64,000 bases of DNA. Source: Amoebidium appalachense. Lineage: Eukaryota; Ichthyosporea. The translations under genes were made by a program, and so were the position numbers. The stretch covers positions 7,688,001-7,752,000 of the forward strand of contig CAVNZM010000010.1 in the NCBI GenBank assembly GCA_963693365.1. The letters are read 5' to 3'. This document shows positions 1 to 52,250 of the stretch, in pieces. Under the pieces are notes generated by a model. It did not search any database, was not told the origin of the DNA, and saw nothing but the letters and a program-made list of their open reading frames with translations. How positions within the stretch are numbered: the stretch's first letter is position 1; each line of letters opens with the position of its first letter.

Positions 1-184
1 AAACCACGGGTGTCCCAATCTTTGTACCACTATCCCATGGTTTCTTGATTGGCCAAGCTTTTCACATATCCATTTGAAGGTTGCAATTTAGTAAGCTACT
101 GTGGTAGTGTATGAGCATACCAGATGCCTGTGTGTTTGTATATTTTTCTTCCAATCACTAACATCTAAATCTCTGCACGTGCAG

Positions 185-23787
<23,603 letters not shown>

Positions 23788-26345
23788 TATAATTGGTATG
23801 AATGTAAGATGTACTTGTGTTTGATCAGAGTGAGGAAATACTTGATACATAGCTCCATGTCACCCTGGCGCGTAACTCTAAGCATAGTTATACCAATTGC
23901 AGCCACCCTAGGCCTTTACAGTCACACTCGGCGTTGCTCGTGCATATTCGATAGTACCTATGTACAAATGCTCGGATTCCGTTTTTGGGTTTCTCACGGT
24001 ATCAGTCAAATGTGATTAACGGTAGCTAATATTGGTGTTGTAGGTCTGGTACAGGTCCCCAAATCCCGGGAGCCATGGCAAGATCATAACATGCACGTAA
24101 TTGAGCGAATCGTATGTAGGGAATGCTCTCGTAGATTCTTTCCCCCCTCTTCTTTGCGCTCACATGGAGGGGGGGTGTGCGTGTGTTCAGTGAGTGTAAT
24201 TTCTCTCTCTCTCTCACTCTCACTCTCTCTGTCTCTCTCGCTCTGTGTGTGTGCGTGTGCATGTGTATCTCAGATCTAGACGGTGGTAAATCCTCTTCGT
24301 GCAAAAGGCACTTATTCTCGTTATGACTTTCCCCCTTCTGAATGACAGTCTACTAGTGACGCGTGGGCCTTTCAACGGCCACTGTAAGTCTATGTACATA
24401 GCCTCTCACAGGCAGAACGTGTCAGCCATGGATCCGGAGTGTCCTAGCTAGAGCCCATCATTTATGTTGTTTAGTCAAAGGATTTCCACAATTCGGCAAG
24501 CGTAGCGAAACATGGCAAAAGCACAGGATTACATAGCCGTTGGCAACTGTGTTGCAAAAACAGGGCTCTTCAGTCTAGCTGTTGTCAGAAGATACAGAAC
24601 GTTATGCTCGAGTTGGCGTCTGGAAGCATAAATAGATTTTCAAATCCCACAAGTGCGCCTTTGTCAGTATACAGATCTGGTGATGAGAGTGAACGGCTGC
24701 CTTGGCGACCGCTTTGTTGGAACTACCAAAAGAAAGACACACAAAAATAAACACCCATTGAAGCATACGTCTTGTGTATGTTACTGGAAAGGGTAGTATA
24801 CACAAACACGCTGTGGGTTGTCCATCCAGGGCAAAGGGGGGGGGGGGGGGGGGGGGAGATCCTCGCAGGGGGGGAGGGGGGGGGGGGGGGTAACCGTTTG
24901 TATACAGGAATGCCACATCCAGACATACCAGTATACGAGAATTCGCCCCAAAAAAAAACGGGGGAATGATGCACTACACAAATAAGCACCTATATTCCCT
25001 GCTTGCTTGTGCTCCACTTGTGTCGTGACTTGCCCTAGATCTGAGAGCTTGACAACACAAGTTTTTGTCACTCCGTTTTTGCCCACGGTCGTGAATGTAG
25101 CATGCGGCAGGTTGTTTACCCAGCAAGATATCCAGCTTCACGGCGTATGTTGATTGGACCAAAATGGTTTGTTGATTTTATCCGACTAATCAAATTGATT
25201 TGTTAAGCAAAAATCAAATGGGCTTGGCGGGCCGCTTGTGCTGTTGCAGCTGGGAGCGGCAACGGGCTCCGGTGGCTGTGGACCGCGTCATGATCAACCG
25301 CCGGGGAAAAAAAAATTCGTCAAGAAAAAAGTGCCTGCTCTGTATCATTTCACCGCCACGTTTCTTTAGCGTGACACAAGGGTAGCAGTTGTAAAGTATA
25401 CTGAGAGAAGTAAGCTCACCAACTCAATTTTTCCCGAAAACACGGTGCGAGTGGCTGTTTTTTTTTTTTTTTTTCACGCCACCATTTTTCGCAAGTGATC
25501 TGCAATCCTCCTTTTCTCACTACCTGTGTCTGTACAAGCCTTAAGGCCCATTCACCCCTAAGGCTACCGCAACCACTTTAACTTATGTGCTAATTTGTAC
25601 ACGCAATTACATTAGTTGTTGGTCATACGTTAAAAGCTTTGGGGTGACACTCCTTGAAGCTAGTTCCCCCTTCTGGGGATAAGCCGTTCTAGCCTGTAGA
25701 GTTCATACGTCTGCAACGATAACGTAACATGCACGCACGTGTCTGCTGTCGCCACCAATAGTCGCCTTGCAGGTACGTTTGTGCGATGTAAACAACCTTG
25801 TTTTTCTTGTTATTCTGCCCTTTTGAGGTTTTGTTGGGGACTTACAAGTGTGTGATAAGTCATGCACCCGGGGAGTGGAATGTCGATTTGGGAGGGGAGG
25901 AGGGGAGGTGGTTTTTCCTGGTTTTTGGATTACGATTTTGTTTGTATGCGTGTTCACTGGGTAACAGTTGACCTGACGATGCACATTTCCGCATAAACAT
26001 GAAGGGTGATGTGGTAGTGGTGCATTGCTGCAATCGTGGAAGTGTCTGTGGTTCTTCTCAGCTTGGCTTCTTCCTCTTTGACTCTTATCTTTCTTGCTGG
26101 CTATAAATCATTGTTGGGTGGACGCTTTGGCATGAGCAACATTTTTCCTTTCGACATGCTGTATAGAGAAGAAACCGATACTTTTTTGCCGTGGGGAGGG
26201 AGGCAAGGGAAATGAGGGGTTGGGGAGGGAGGGAGGGGGGACAGGGGGCCAACATGGTGTGTGTGTGCATTGGAATGTTTAAGGATTTATGCTTCCGGCT
26301 GCCTGCCCCGAAGTTATCCTTTTATAGTTTATGTAGGTACTCTTT

Positions 26346-26379
<34 letters not shown>

Positions 26380-27455
26380 CGTTTAAGGGGATGGCAGTGC
26401 TGTTTTTTTTTTTCGCACTAGAGTGTTTTGCTGCCGATGCGTTGAGCACTGCATACTTCTTTTTTTTTGCAATGGTTCGTTACACAGCTACGTTTTAAAG
26501 CAGCCCGGTTGGTATTCGAATGATGTTGGCGTCCTTCTGCTTTTTTGGTGGAATTGCATAAGCACACGAACCAATGGTGGTCATTGTTGCGTGCAAGTTC
26601 GTTTTTTTAATGGTAAATCCTGGGATAAGAGATTTGGGTATTTGCTGTGATGACACACGCTCTCGAATGCCATGTTTTTTTTGACACATCAGGCACACAC
26701 ATACTGCTGTAGCTAAGGTTGAAGGTGGACTTATTGTCAACCTGTTGTTTGCACGCATATGGTCATGGTGTCCATGCATGTACAACGCACGTCCTGTTGT
26801 GTTCATGCTTGCGCTTGGCACTTCCCGTTGTATGCATGCATATGCATTACACTGCCTGTGCATCACACATGCATGTTAGGTGCTAGAAGCTCCACAGTTG
26901 CTCTACGGATGCGTTCTTGCCTCTCTCCCCCCCCCCCCCCCCCCCCCTCCTCCCCGCCCCTCCTCCTCTGCACATGATGCATGTGTGCTTTGCATTGTAC
27001 TGTCGGTCATGGATGTGTACTCTGTAGTCTATACCCATCCTAACCTTCTTTCCCCTCCTCCTGGGGGTTTCTCTTCCTCCTCCCGTTTGTAACCCTCAAT
27101 GAGGCTGGGCTCTGCTTTTTATCCATACTCTTTGTTCTCTGCATTATGTTGTCCGTTGTGAATGTTGGGCTTTGTGTGATTTGTTCCTGGACGTTTTTCG
27201 TTGCTTTTTCGCCAATCTGCGTGCTGCGTGTGTGCGTGCATACTGTTGTTTCTGCACATGTGTTTGTGTGTGCTCGTTGCTATTGAGGATGTTGTGTTTG
27301 TGTAACCATTATGTGTGTGTGCACTTTAGCACGTGTGATGTATCTGTATGTGCATTCCCGTGTGTGCCTTGCGTGTGCTTTTGTGTGCTTGTGTGCGTGT
27401 GTGTACGTACACTCATCGCCCTTGGTGCCGTGTGTGTGTGTGTGGTTGGGTGTGT

Positions 27456-27492
<37 letters not shown>

Positions 27493-27820
27493 TTCGCTTG
27501 TGCATGTGTATGTGTGATTGTGTGTTGTTTGGGCATGTGTGCTTTTCTGTGTGTAGCACGACATTGCACTCCTGTGTGTGCATCTGTGCCTGCGTATGGG
27601 TTGCTTGGTGCAAGCATGCCTACGATGCTTATGGTCGTTCTATTGCGCCGTCCACACCACCTGATTTCACCAGTGCGTGCACGCATGTGCGCGCGCACAC
27701 ACACACACACACACCCCTTCTTTACTGTTCCTGATATACCCGCCACTTCCTCTAACACTCTTATCCCACCCCCCTGCAGTGACTTGTCACCAGGGCACCC
27801 CCAGGGGGCCCACCTGATAG
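23788..27820. other. Intergenic region, about 4 kb, no gene recognised
   Basis: No exon with a recognisable product and phased splice sites was found on either strand. The content is a CT microsatellite near 24200-24245, poly(G) at 24838-24890 and 26347-26378, a poly(T) run near 25460, a degenerate SINE-like copy at about 27096-27182 and a GT-rich block at about 27200-27550. The stretch 24300-26300 is of ordinary complexity and could hold untranslated exons or a promoter. A GC-rich patch at 25215-25310 is the best candidate for a regulatory island of the downstream gene. A short gene with unusual composition cannot be ruled out. Confidence 0.5.
27096..27182 (+). repeat. Degenerate SINE-like copy
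   Basis: It shares GAGGCTGGGCTCTGCTTTTT, CATACTCTTTGT and ATGTTGTCCGTTGTGAATGT with copy 1 and with 2335-2425. The copy is old and interrupted, with no poly(C) at its end. Confidence 0.4.
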
Positions 27821-30800
27821 ATGGATGATCGCTCAGACAGGGCCCGCCGGCGGGGGGGCCGACTCTTCCCCCCCGCCATCGCGCACCCCTCTGTCTCCCT
27901 CCTCCACCGACGGCAGTCAAAGCGGTGCACACAGAAAACGGTCCGGGGGCAGGTTTCCATCGCCACGCAGCCCACGCAGCAATAGCAGTAGCAACAGCAG
28001 TCTACCGTTAGACAGGGGGGGTCGGAACATGATTTGGACGACCCATATGGCCCCAGGCAAGGGGGGGACGATTCGGGTACGGCGTACAGTCGGCGACCGT
28101 CACAGCCCGAAGATACAAACGGGGCAGATATTACCGATGACCCGGACTCACCGTATTATTTGGGTAGCTCACGGAGAGTTTCCAGTGGTTCAACACAAAG
28201 AGGGTATGATCCACGAGAGGGTAGGGATATTAGGGGGCCACCGAAGGAATACGACGCTAGACCGCACGAGAGAACAGGAAGACATTGGCAACACCGCCAA
28301 ATTCCGTTGAACAGATATGAACCCCCGCATCAAAGAGACAGGGATAACAGGGATCGAGATAGAGAGAGGGGAGATATACGGGACGAATATAGAGGGAAGG
28401 GGGACAAGGTCGAAGAGAAGAAGGTGGAAACGAAAGAAAAGGCTGCTGCACAGCAAGCAAAGGAGAAGGAGGAGAGATTTGAACGGGAGAGGGAGAGGGA
28501 GAGGGAGAGAGAAAGAGAACGTGAAAAAGAAAGGGAAATAAGAGAGAAGAGACAAAAGGAGAGAGAAGCAAACATGTTTAAGCGTATGGAGCGCAAAACG
28601 GAGTGGGGGATTGACAAGGAGGCATTTTATGCTATGGAATCGAAGAATAAGGAGGAGGAGAGGCAAAGAGAGAGGGAGAGAGAGAGGGAAAGGGAAAGAG
28701 AGAGGGAGAGGGAAAGGGAGAGGGAACGGGAAAGAGAGAGGGAAAGGGAGCGAGAGAGAGAGCGAGAGAGGGAGAGGGAGAGGGAAAAGGAGAGAGACCG
28801 CGAAGCAAGACAAAGGGAGAGGGAACAGAGAGACAAGGAGCGAGAGAGAGATCGAGCGGCGCGGGACACGAGTCCGCAGGGTGGGGGCTGGGCAGCAACA
28901 ACACCCACACGCACGTTTTCACGCGACAGCCGGGAAGGGTCGCAACCGCCGTCGAGAGACAGCCGTGATTTTGGGAGGGACCATCGTGACCGGGACAATC
29001 GGGAAAGTTATGGAAGGGATAGAGATAGAGAGCCAAGGGAGAGAAGAGAGAGCAGGGAGTTGCGTGATAGAGAAACCGCAAGCGCGGACAGAGAGGGTCG
29101 GGACCGAAGCCCAAAAAGGGCATCCACGCCAACACGGGCACGTGAGCGTGAGGGTAGCCCACCACCCACCACCACCCCACAAACACACACGCGGCCGGGT
29201 AGATTGTCAATATCACGCGGAACGTTTGGGCGGGCGTTTGGCGACATTAGGAAACAGGGGGATGTGGAGAAGAAGGCGAAGGAAAAGGAAGATATGGAAG
29301 AGAGGGAGAGAGAGGAGAGGGAGAGGGTGGAGAGAGAGGAGAGGTTGAAGAGGGAGCAGGAGGAGAGGAAACAGGCGGAGAAGGAGAGGCAGGAACGGTT
29401 GATACAGGAGAGGGAGAAGGAGAGGGAGAGGTGGAACCGCGAGCGTGAGTTGAAGAATTTGGAACGGGAGCGGGAGCGCAGTGAGAGGGAGAAGAAACGG
29501 GTGCGAGAGAGAGACCTCGAACCCCCCCGTGAGCCCGCCCCCACACCCCCCGCACGTGCTGCACGTGAGCCATCCACGGAGGATGAGGCCGTCCCCTCCA
29601 CCCCCACCAGGAGCCAAACAGATGTGCGCCCAGCCCCCGAGCAGACACCCGAGGTTCCCCCCCAGTCATCCCCGGCCCCACCACACCCACCTGCCATGTC
29701 CCCCGAGACACCTACGCCCATTGAACCCCCAGCAGAGATCAGGCCACCACCACTTGCCCATGTGGAGGCCGTGCTGTCACGCGACAAAAGCACCTCCCTG
29801 CCCCTGCTGCCGGCGGTCGGCACCAGCCCCGTGGCCCAGCAACAGGTTCGGCCCGGCCCGACCCGACAGAGTGTAGACGAAGTGGCCATGGGCCAGCCAG
29901 CCGTGCCGAGGCCCAGCGAGCTGATACGGCAGATGTCGTCACCGGGCCAGGCCGTGGGCATGCCGGTGCGGTGCATATGCGGGAGGACACGAGAGTGGGC
30001 AATGGCCGGGAGGGCCTTGAGGACCGTGACCCGTACCGGGACTATAATCGGCCACCATCACCCCAGGAGATGCGCCGCAGCAGTGCGGGCAGTGTGCGTG
30101 ATAACAGGGTGGACCCACGGGAGGCACTGCTTGCAGACCGCAAGAAGTCCATGCCCCCCAACCGCAGGGATATGCGGGGCCCATATGGCCCCCAGACCCC
30201 CGCCACGGCCACTGTGCGCATGCCCGGGGGGTCACCATACTCCCCCAGTGGCCAATGGCAGCAGCAGGGTGGCCGCATAGCCGTGGGCCCTGGGCCCCTC
30301 ACCCCCCCAGCAGCCCCCATGGGCCAGATGGCCGGGGATGATTATATGAGCAGGAGGCCGCTAGTTGGTACCCAGCAGAAGGCACCCATGCTGCCCCAGC
30401 AGCAGCCCCAGCCCCTGGCCTCACAGTGGGGCAGAGGTCCGGCGCAGGCCACCACCAGTGGAGGCATGAGGGACAGGCAGGCAAGCCAGCAGCGTGAGGG
30501 CAGACGCAGTGAAGGCTGGACAGGTGGGCAGTGGCCACGGGGTGGGTCTGTGGACCAGCAAGAGGGCCAGTGGGACGGCTACAGGCAGAAGTCCAACGAT
30601 GATAGGGTGGCAGCTAACCGCACGGCCAGCGGCAATGGCGGGGGCTGGCAGCAGCAGGGGGGCAATGTGGAGCACTACTACGAGCAGTGGGACGGCATGG
30701 GCTGGCAGGCGGCCCAGTATGCCGAGTTCCCCGGCTACGAGCACCAGTCATGGCAGTACACAGACCCAGACCAGCAAACAGACGACCTGGCCACCCCGGC

Positions 30801-31473
30801 ACTGCTGCCCCCACCAGCCACCCCGGACATGACCCCAGTCAACCCCTACAAGACGGATGCCGTGGCCCCACGGCCTGGCCTGAGCAACACCGAGCCAGCA
30901 GTGCCGCGGTACGTCGATGTGAGCAACATCAGTGTGGTGGTGACGGTAGGAGAGGAGGAGGAGGAGGGAGAGGAAGGAGAGGAGGAGGAGGGCGAAGAGG
31001 AGGGTAAAGAGGACGAGGGGTTGGCCGAGGCACGGCAGCAGCTGGCAATGGAGATGGGGCGCATCAAGGAGGCACTGGGGGCAATAGGCGCCGTCACAGA
31101 GGCAGCCCTGGAGGCCCACCGGGAGACATATGCAAGAAACCTGCATGCACTGCTGGCTGCCCAGAAGGCCGCACAGGAGGAGGGCTACGGGGCCTACCCC
31201 GTGACGTCACCCATGCCCATGCACATTACGGACATGCCAGCATATGCCCCGGGCACTGAGGGCGGTGGCTACGTCGTGCCCACTTATGGCGCTGCACCGG
31301 GCTGGGGGGCCGGCTACAACCCCTACTATGCAGCCGAGTACCATGCCGGGGGTCACTATGTGTATGCCGGCACTACCGGCACCACATACTTCTACCCCGA
31401 CCCACAGTTCCAGCAGGGCCAGGGTGCACACCCGGCAAGAGACACACCTCCACAGGGTGACAGGCCGAAGTAG
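27821..31473 (+). CDS. Arg/Glu-rich low-complexity protein, frame interrupted (about 1,215 codons)
   Basis: I do not recognise the family. Two start options exist: ATG 27821 (MDDRSDRARRRG, then a shift in the G7 run at 27852-27858) and ATG 27825 in the next frame. The order is a Ser/Pro-rich start; a long charged segment of RE and RER repeats (about 28340-28870, probably a single alpha helix or coiled coil); a Pro/Ser/Arg stretch; a second K/E/R helix (29260-29520); a Pro-rich part; a Gln/Gly/Trp-rich segment; a Glu-rich acidic tract (30950-31015); and a Tyr/Gly-rich tail ending in TAG 31471-31473. Composition resembles RNA-processing and mRNP scaffolds, but that is only an analogy. The frame changes at 28015-28021 (G7) and at about 29960-29972; each needs one extra base. 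No introns are evident. A poly(A) signal lies 101 nt downstream. Confidence 0.7.
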
Positions 31474-31573
31474 GCGGTGCATGGCGCATGCACACGTACA
31501 CATCACACACACACACATACACATACACATATACATACACACACAACACACACACACACACACACAGTCCACG

Positions 31574-31579
31574 AATAAA
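31574..31579 (+). promoter_or_regulatory. AATAAA polyadenylation signal of the Arg/Glu-rich gene
   Basis: A canonical AATAAA hexamer lies 101 nt after the TAG stop at 31473, just after a CA microsatellite. This spacing is normal for a eukaryotic 3' UTR and supports 31473 as the true end of the gene. Confidence 0.5.
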
Positions 31580-32434
31580 CACATGCACATAGAGTCGTAC
31601 ACTTACCGTGCGCAAAATGTACGAAAGTAGTAACAGGATTTGGAGGGTCGCTGTTAAGATAGTTTTTGACCTACCCAACGTGAGTATGGGGGGGCAAGGG
31701 GGGCTTTCTAGTTTCGTGTTGCTGGTTTTGTTGTGATCTTCACTGATAGGGAGGGGGTATTATGTTTCTCGAAGTAAGCCCCGTGTGCTATATGATTGCT
31801 TTACACGGGTTAGAAAAACAATAATGCATAGTGTTTGTTCTTCGCCGAGTCTCCCTCTTCCCCTTTTTTTTCTTTTTGTATAATATGGCCGGTGAGCCTG
31901 TCAAACACTTGACTTGGTGTAGGTACATCCACCGCAACGGTTTTGAGGGGGGTTTCGTTTTAATAAAATTCTGGATGCGTTACGGACCGTAACTTGTGCA
32001 TGTTGTGATGAAAAGCTGTAGTGTTTGATGTGCAGTTGAGTCTGACACAACGTGCTATTTGTACTGCATATGAAAAAGTGGGTTTACAAAGAGAGAAAAA
32101 AAAACGAAAATATATACGATATTGGAAAGAATCTCGGCTTAATGAGGAGCTCTCGAGTATGGCGTGTTGCCTGCACGGTACCCATAGCACCGTGGAATGA
32201 TGCCCACAGTGGATCCACACACACAAACACACATTCATAGATGTACATGCATGCATGCGCGCTCGCACACAAACACACACACACCACACACACACACACG
32301 CACACACACACACACAACCACCAGCACCACCACCGCCCACCCCAACGGGTGTCTGTCCAGGCACCCATCCATGCACCCACCCCTCACGCACTCACGGGTA
32401 CAGAAGCACGCACGCACACGAGCGCGTGTGTGTG

Positions 32435-32466
<32 letters not shown>

Positions 32467-32547
32467 TGTACACACATGTACACACACACACACATACAAC
32501 CACCAGCACCACCACCGCCTGCCCCACGCGTACAGCTGCAGAAGCAC

Positions 32548-32600
<53 letters not shown>

Positions 32601-32950
32601 CACACAAGCCATGATGCATGCACGCATACGCACGTTTGGCCGGAAACATTGGCCCAAAGGCACATCTGTACATGGCCGACTATAGATCACATGTTGAAAT
32701 CTTGCATACCTTGGGCAATAGCAGAGCCACCACACATGCATGATCAAAAACATACCCAGCCAGCTTTGAATCAGATCAGGCTTATAATACCATTGGGTGG
32801 ACACCACCAGTGACTACGCTTTCATTGGTTGTATATACATTCCATTGCAATTTTTGGTGCACCAGTCACCCGTGCGCCCTGAAACATAGTAAATGCTCGG
32901 TTTCATGTTCTGTCCCGTGCAACTGAATTCACTGAATCAAATGGCATTGG

Positions 32951-32999
32951 TTTACGCTGTTTACTCGAGGCAAAGAGAGACCAGTCTCAGGTATGGGGG
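32951..32999 (+). repeat. 49-bp dispersed repeat, copy 1
   Basis: It is identical over 49 bp to 56647-56695. It begins TTTACGCTGTTTACTCGAGG and includes a small palindrome GAGACCAGTCTC. It is located downstream of the cyclophilin gene. Confidence 0.75.
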
Positions 33000-33134
33000 T
33001 TTTTCCTCGAAATATCCCCTCAGCGTTATAGCATGATCAAGTACATAGATATCGGCACTGTGTGTCCCGGGGCCACAAAAAACCCTTTATGCATGTGCCT
33101 AACAGTGCAAGAAAAAGCTGCATTGTGTGTGTGT

Positions 33135-33183
<49 letters not shown>

Positions 33184-33314
33184 CGCGCGCGTTTGTGTGT
33201 GTGTGTGTGTTGTGTGTGTGTGTGTGTGTGTGTGTCAGTGTGTGTGTGTGTGTGCGTGAGTGCGCGTGTACATATGCGTATGTGTCACTGTCTGAGCATG
33301 TGCGCGCGTGTGTC

Positions 33315-33358
<44 letters not shown>

Positions 33359-33433
33359 CGCGTGTGTGTGTATGCGCGCACGCACGCCTGTGAACGGAGA
33401 CTCCCATTTGCATTTGCATACAGAAACACCGTG

Positions 33434-40165
<6,732 letters not shown>

Positions 40166-40780
40166 TCTTAGTATGTGACACTTTAGTGTATTGTAATCCT
40201 ATATCTCCTGGCAGTATAGCGTCTAGTCCTTAGGCCTATATTTGTGTTTTATATGTGTAAGCCTACTATTCTCAGTAAACTCCGCTTCTTTGCTAGTTGA
40301 CTTTCCACGGTGTTTCGTTTTTGGCTGGCGGTGTTCTAGATCTGTAGACTAATCCTTGGGATGACGTCACGCTAAGACTAATGGAATGAATAATGGGTCA
40401 CGTGACTGTTTGATGGCGTTTGATTGGTCCATTTGGCAAGGGCGGTTGGCTCAATTTTTACAATGCAGCCAGTGGATGGCCGAACGGTCACAAGGTCCGA
40501 CGAAGGGAGCGAAAAAACGAGAGGAATAATCACATGGGAAAGAAGAGGGGAGAGTATACCGTACTTATTTGGTTGATAGGGAGGGCTATAAACGTGAGAA
40601 AAAGATAGAATTGGGCTAGGTGAGAATGATTCGCCCGCTGGGGCCAAATTTCGCCCCAGAACTTCGTTGTTGAAACAACAGAAAACCGTATACATATTGT
40701 GTTCTTGTGCCCCGCCCCGTTCTTACATAGCTCTTTGCTAGATGAAAGCCACAGACGATTTTGGATAACAAAAATTTAAA
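40166..40780. promoter_or_regulatory. Bidirectional promoter between cyclophilin H and kinesin-8 genes
   Basis: The two start codons are 615 bp apart and diverge. The spacer is free of the long homopolymers found elsewhere. It has a palindromic CRE-type TGACGTCA (40362-40369), a 10-bp palindrome GTCACGTGAC with an E-box CACGTG core (40397-40406) and an inverted CCAAT (ATTGG, 40423-40427), all within 66 bp near the middle. These motifs are established binding sites for bZIP, bHLH and NF-Y factors in other eukaryotes. Their use here is inferred. Confidence 0.6.
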
Positions 40781-50374
<9,594 letters not shown>

Positions 50375-51311
50375 CACATTGGTGTACTCTATTGCTCCCA
50401 GGGCGGCAGTGGCAGGCATGGTTTGCAGGCTTGTTTTTGGTGGCATGTGCAGCTGTTAGATGATGGTAGATGGGCAGGAATGTGGAAGCCACATTACTTA
50501 ACTTTTTTTTTTCCTTTTGTGGAATTTATGTTCATCTGTCTTATTCCCTTACTACTTTGGCTTACTAAACTTTTATCTCCGTTTGTGCGTGTGTGAGTGT
50601 ATGGGGAGGGGGGGTTTAGGGGGTCGTTTTCGCTTATTAGTGGTGCTACTCATAAATTTTGATTGGAGGAGGTATCCAAACGGGTGAGATAATGGACCAC
50701 ACACACATTTTCTTACGTGTATAACGCACTGTTAGCAAATACGTGCCTGTGTGAGAGCGAAGAAACACTGCAATGTGTCTGGCACACAACCAGAAACTAT
50801 GTTTTGGCCGAGCATCAGTTTCTGTGGAAACTGGGCCGACCTGCTCAGTCGTGTACATATTAAAAAATATAATTTCGACTGCATAATGTTGCATTGAGAA
50901 CTTGAAATAAAAGTGCCACCATAGCCTAGTGCAAGCTCTATGGTGGTGCAAACATTTGGACACTCAATCCTTGGAGTGTTGACGCCGACTGTATACCAGC
51001 CCTTGAAGTTTGTTTTCTCGTTTAATGTGTGTTGGTACATGAGTGGAGCACTTGTTACCTTATGTGCTCATGTGTGTGTTGGGAAAGGGGGGGGGGGGGG
51101 GGGGGTAAAATTTGACGCCTAGTTTGGCTGCCAGACTACTGCACCACCACCGCAGCATACTATTCTGCAGAGCCAGTACGGGCTTCCGTGTGCTTACTGC
51201 AACCCCCCCTCCCCACCCTCCCCCCCTGGACACACACATTATTAGAAACAACTTCAACCACCCACACCAAAAATCTCACTTACGAGCCCTGTTTGGATCC
51301 GATCAGGATGC

Positions 51312-51374
51312 ATGAAGAGAAAAGAAGATGGGTTCGATGGTGATGTGGAGAAACACCCCATATCGCGCAATAAG
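51312..51374 (+). CDS. Possible first coding exon of an unidentified gene
   Basis: An ATG opens 21 codons beginning MKRKEDGFDGDVEKH that end exactly at a strong donor (AAG|GTCAGT). The charged N-terminus is typical of nuclear proteins, but I do not recognise it. No following exon could be phased with confidence, so it may be chance. Confidence 0.25.
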
Positions 51375-51389
51375 GTCAGTAATATTACC

Positions 51390-51626
51390 ATTTTCAATAA
51401 TACCGTATTATTACAGAGTATTACATTAGGATTAGAGCGACAATCGGCCGATTATCCAATCCTATCACGGTAATAGTACGCCGCCCGCCAAATTTTCAAG
51501 CATGATGTTTTGGTAATAAATTCGGTGGTATACCATCCTATCACCCGTACTAGAGCGGTATTATTACCCATTTAACACCGTAACTTAGATAATGCCAACC
51601 TACGTATTTTTATACTTCAAAAAAAA

Positions 51627-51665
<39 letters not shown>

Positions 51666-52250
51666 CATTGTCACACTGTGTTCTGCGTGTGCATGTCACG
51701 CGCATGAACAAGCTTAAGGTGTAATTTAAAGGCTAATTTATTATCATTATGCTATATATATGAACAGCATGTATGCATGTGCGTGTATACGTCTTTGCCT
51801 CGAGTAAACAGCGTAAACCCCGTATACGTCTATATAAGCATTCGTGTAAATGTGTGTGCATGCTCTGATATACATTGCATGCATGTACTAGTACTGTCAC
51901 AATAAAGCTGCAAAGGACATAATTATGTATGTGTTACGGATAATATATTTATAGATGGAGCCTGCCTAAAAAAAATAATCTTCGAACTTGTAATCGCTTG
52001 TCTAGGCCTAAGAAAATTGCAAACATTTGTAAACGTGATTTATATCGAATCACCTGGTTGATAATCAACACTAAGAAAAGTTAACGATTTAAAACAAAGT
52101 CTTATATCTGTAATAACACCGAAATTTCGCCGACTTGATCGGTGGTTCGTGGTGATATTACGGTATTAGTATGCAGGGGTAGAAGCCTAGTTTCGCTCAT
52201 CTTCGGTAATATTCGGTGATAATACGGTAATGCACGATATGAGGTATTTC
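51390..52250. repeat. AT-rich block with repeated CGGTATTA/TAATACCG motifs
   Basis: At least nine forms of GGTAATA, CGGTATTA or their complements cluster at 51390-51600 and again at 52120-52250, flanking AT-rich DNA and a G34 tract at 51629-51662. The two clusters are partly inverted relative to each other. It could be a degraded transposon. Confidence 0.4.
51792..51820 (-). repeat. 49-bp dispersed repeat, partial inverted copy
   Basis: The minus strand reads GGTTTACGCTGTTTACTCGA followed by GGCAAAGA, the first 26 or so bases of the repeat. The GAGACCAGTCTC half is absent. Confidence 0.65.

Larger units (their letters stand above)
31474..33433. other. Convergent intergenic spacer
   Basis: This spacer separates the 3' ends of the plus-strand Arg/Glu-rich gene and the minus-strand cyclophilin gene. 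It holds CA microsatellites (31500-31565, 32218-32598), an imperfect duplication of a block at 32314-32340 and 32499-32525, one copy of the 49-bp dispersed repeat (32951-32999) and GT/GC repeats (33125-33370). The part 31600-32200 is of normal complexity with no recognisable product. Confidence 0.6.

Noticed and set aside
24602-25086. Minus-strand frames of about 100 codons in the 24-25 kb spacer
   Set aside because: Their Pro-rich halves come from poly(G) tracts, the rest resembles no family, and no splice partners were found.
28015-28021. Programmed -1 frameshifting as the preferred explanation
   Set aside because: No downstream pseudoknot was evident, and further frame breaks occur in the same gene and in kinesin-8, so a homopolymer-length error is simpler; it is kept only as an alternative in the findings.
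28190-28813. 207-codon minus-strand frame rich in Leu/Ser/Pro/Phe
   Set aside because: It is the antisense shadow of the RE-repeat coding segment of the plus-strand gene, whose balanced ends and poly(A) signal fix the strand.
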